Assembly (NCBI GenBank): GCA_900772675.1
Contig: CAAGRM010000207.1
Coordinates: 1 to 7,660 of the forward strand
Direction of reading: 5' to 3'
Length of the DNA: 7,660 bases
Source of the DNA: Lachnospiraceae bacterium
GTDB taxonomy: Bacteria; Bacillota; Clostridia; Lachnospirales; Lachnospiraceae
The stretch's first letter is position 1, and each line of letters starts with the position of its first letter. A program made the position numbers and the translations under genes. The notes beneath the pieces are model-generated. The model was given only the letters and a program-made list of their open reading frames with translations. It did not search any database and was not told where the DNA came from. This document shows, piece after piece, positions 6,846 to 7,660 of this stretch.

Positions 6846-7660
<815 letters not shown>

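Overview
The window looks like chromosomal DNA of a Clostridia-type Firmicute, most likely a gut Lachnospiraceae. The evidence is strong AGGAGG-like ribosome binding sites, tightly packed co-directional genes, rho-independent terminators with long T runs, a textbook TTGACA-N17-TATAAT promoter and the character of the proteins. The genus cannot be read from the sequence alone.

Layout. (1) Positions 1-508 hold no protein gene. They contain a consensus promoter (88-116), a strongly foldable RNA of about 210 nt closed by a long-range helix (139-350), an extra CAGGGG/CCCCTG hairpin (348-380) and a strong intrinsic terminator (420-452). (2) Positions 509-6359 are a five-gene plus-strand cluster: carboxy(nor)spermidine synthase, carboxy(nor)spermidine decarboxylase (nspC), agmatine deiminase (aguA), N-carbamoylputrescine amidase (aguB) and an NhaC-family membrane antiporter. 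(3) A bidirectional terminator lies at 6371-6422. (4) On the minus strand is the 3' end of the F-type ATP synthase operon: atpC, preceded by the C-terminal third of atpD. (5) From 7321 to the end, the middle of atpD appears on the opposite strand. It ends in a perfect 53-bp inverted copy of sequence at 7265-7317. This fold-back is most likely an assembly or amplification chimera, not biology.

How the genes work together. AguA and AguB turn agmatine into putrescine plus ammonia and CO2. The synthase condenses putrescine with aspartate beta-semialdehyde, and NspC decarboxylates the product to spermidine. The four enzymes therefore form an agmatine-to-spermidine route that needs neither S-adenosylmethionine decarboxylase nor spermidine synthase. 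The arginine decarboxylase that would supply agmatine is not in the window. The antiporter may move a pathway amine or compensate ion balance, but its substrate is not shown.

The most interesting part is the structured RNA plus terminator just upstream of the polyamine genes. No other convincing promoter is visible before the first gene, so either the RNA is a free-standing noncoding RNA or it is an attenuating leader that controls read-through into the operon. An 8-nt segment in the fold (290-297) is perfectly complementary to the 5' arm of the terminator, which is compatible with a switch. The raiA-motif class of Firmicutes noncoding RNA is a named candidate that needs a covariance-model search.
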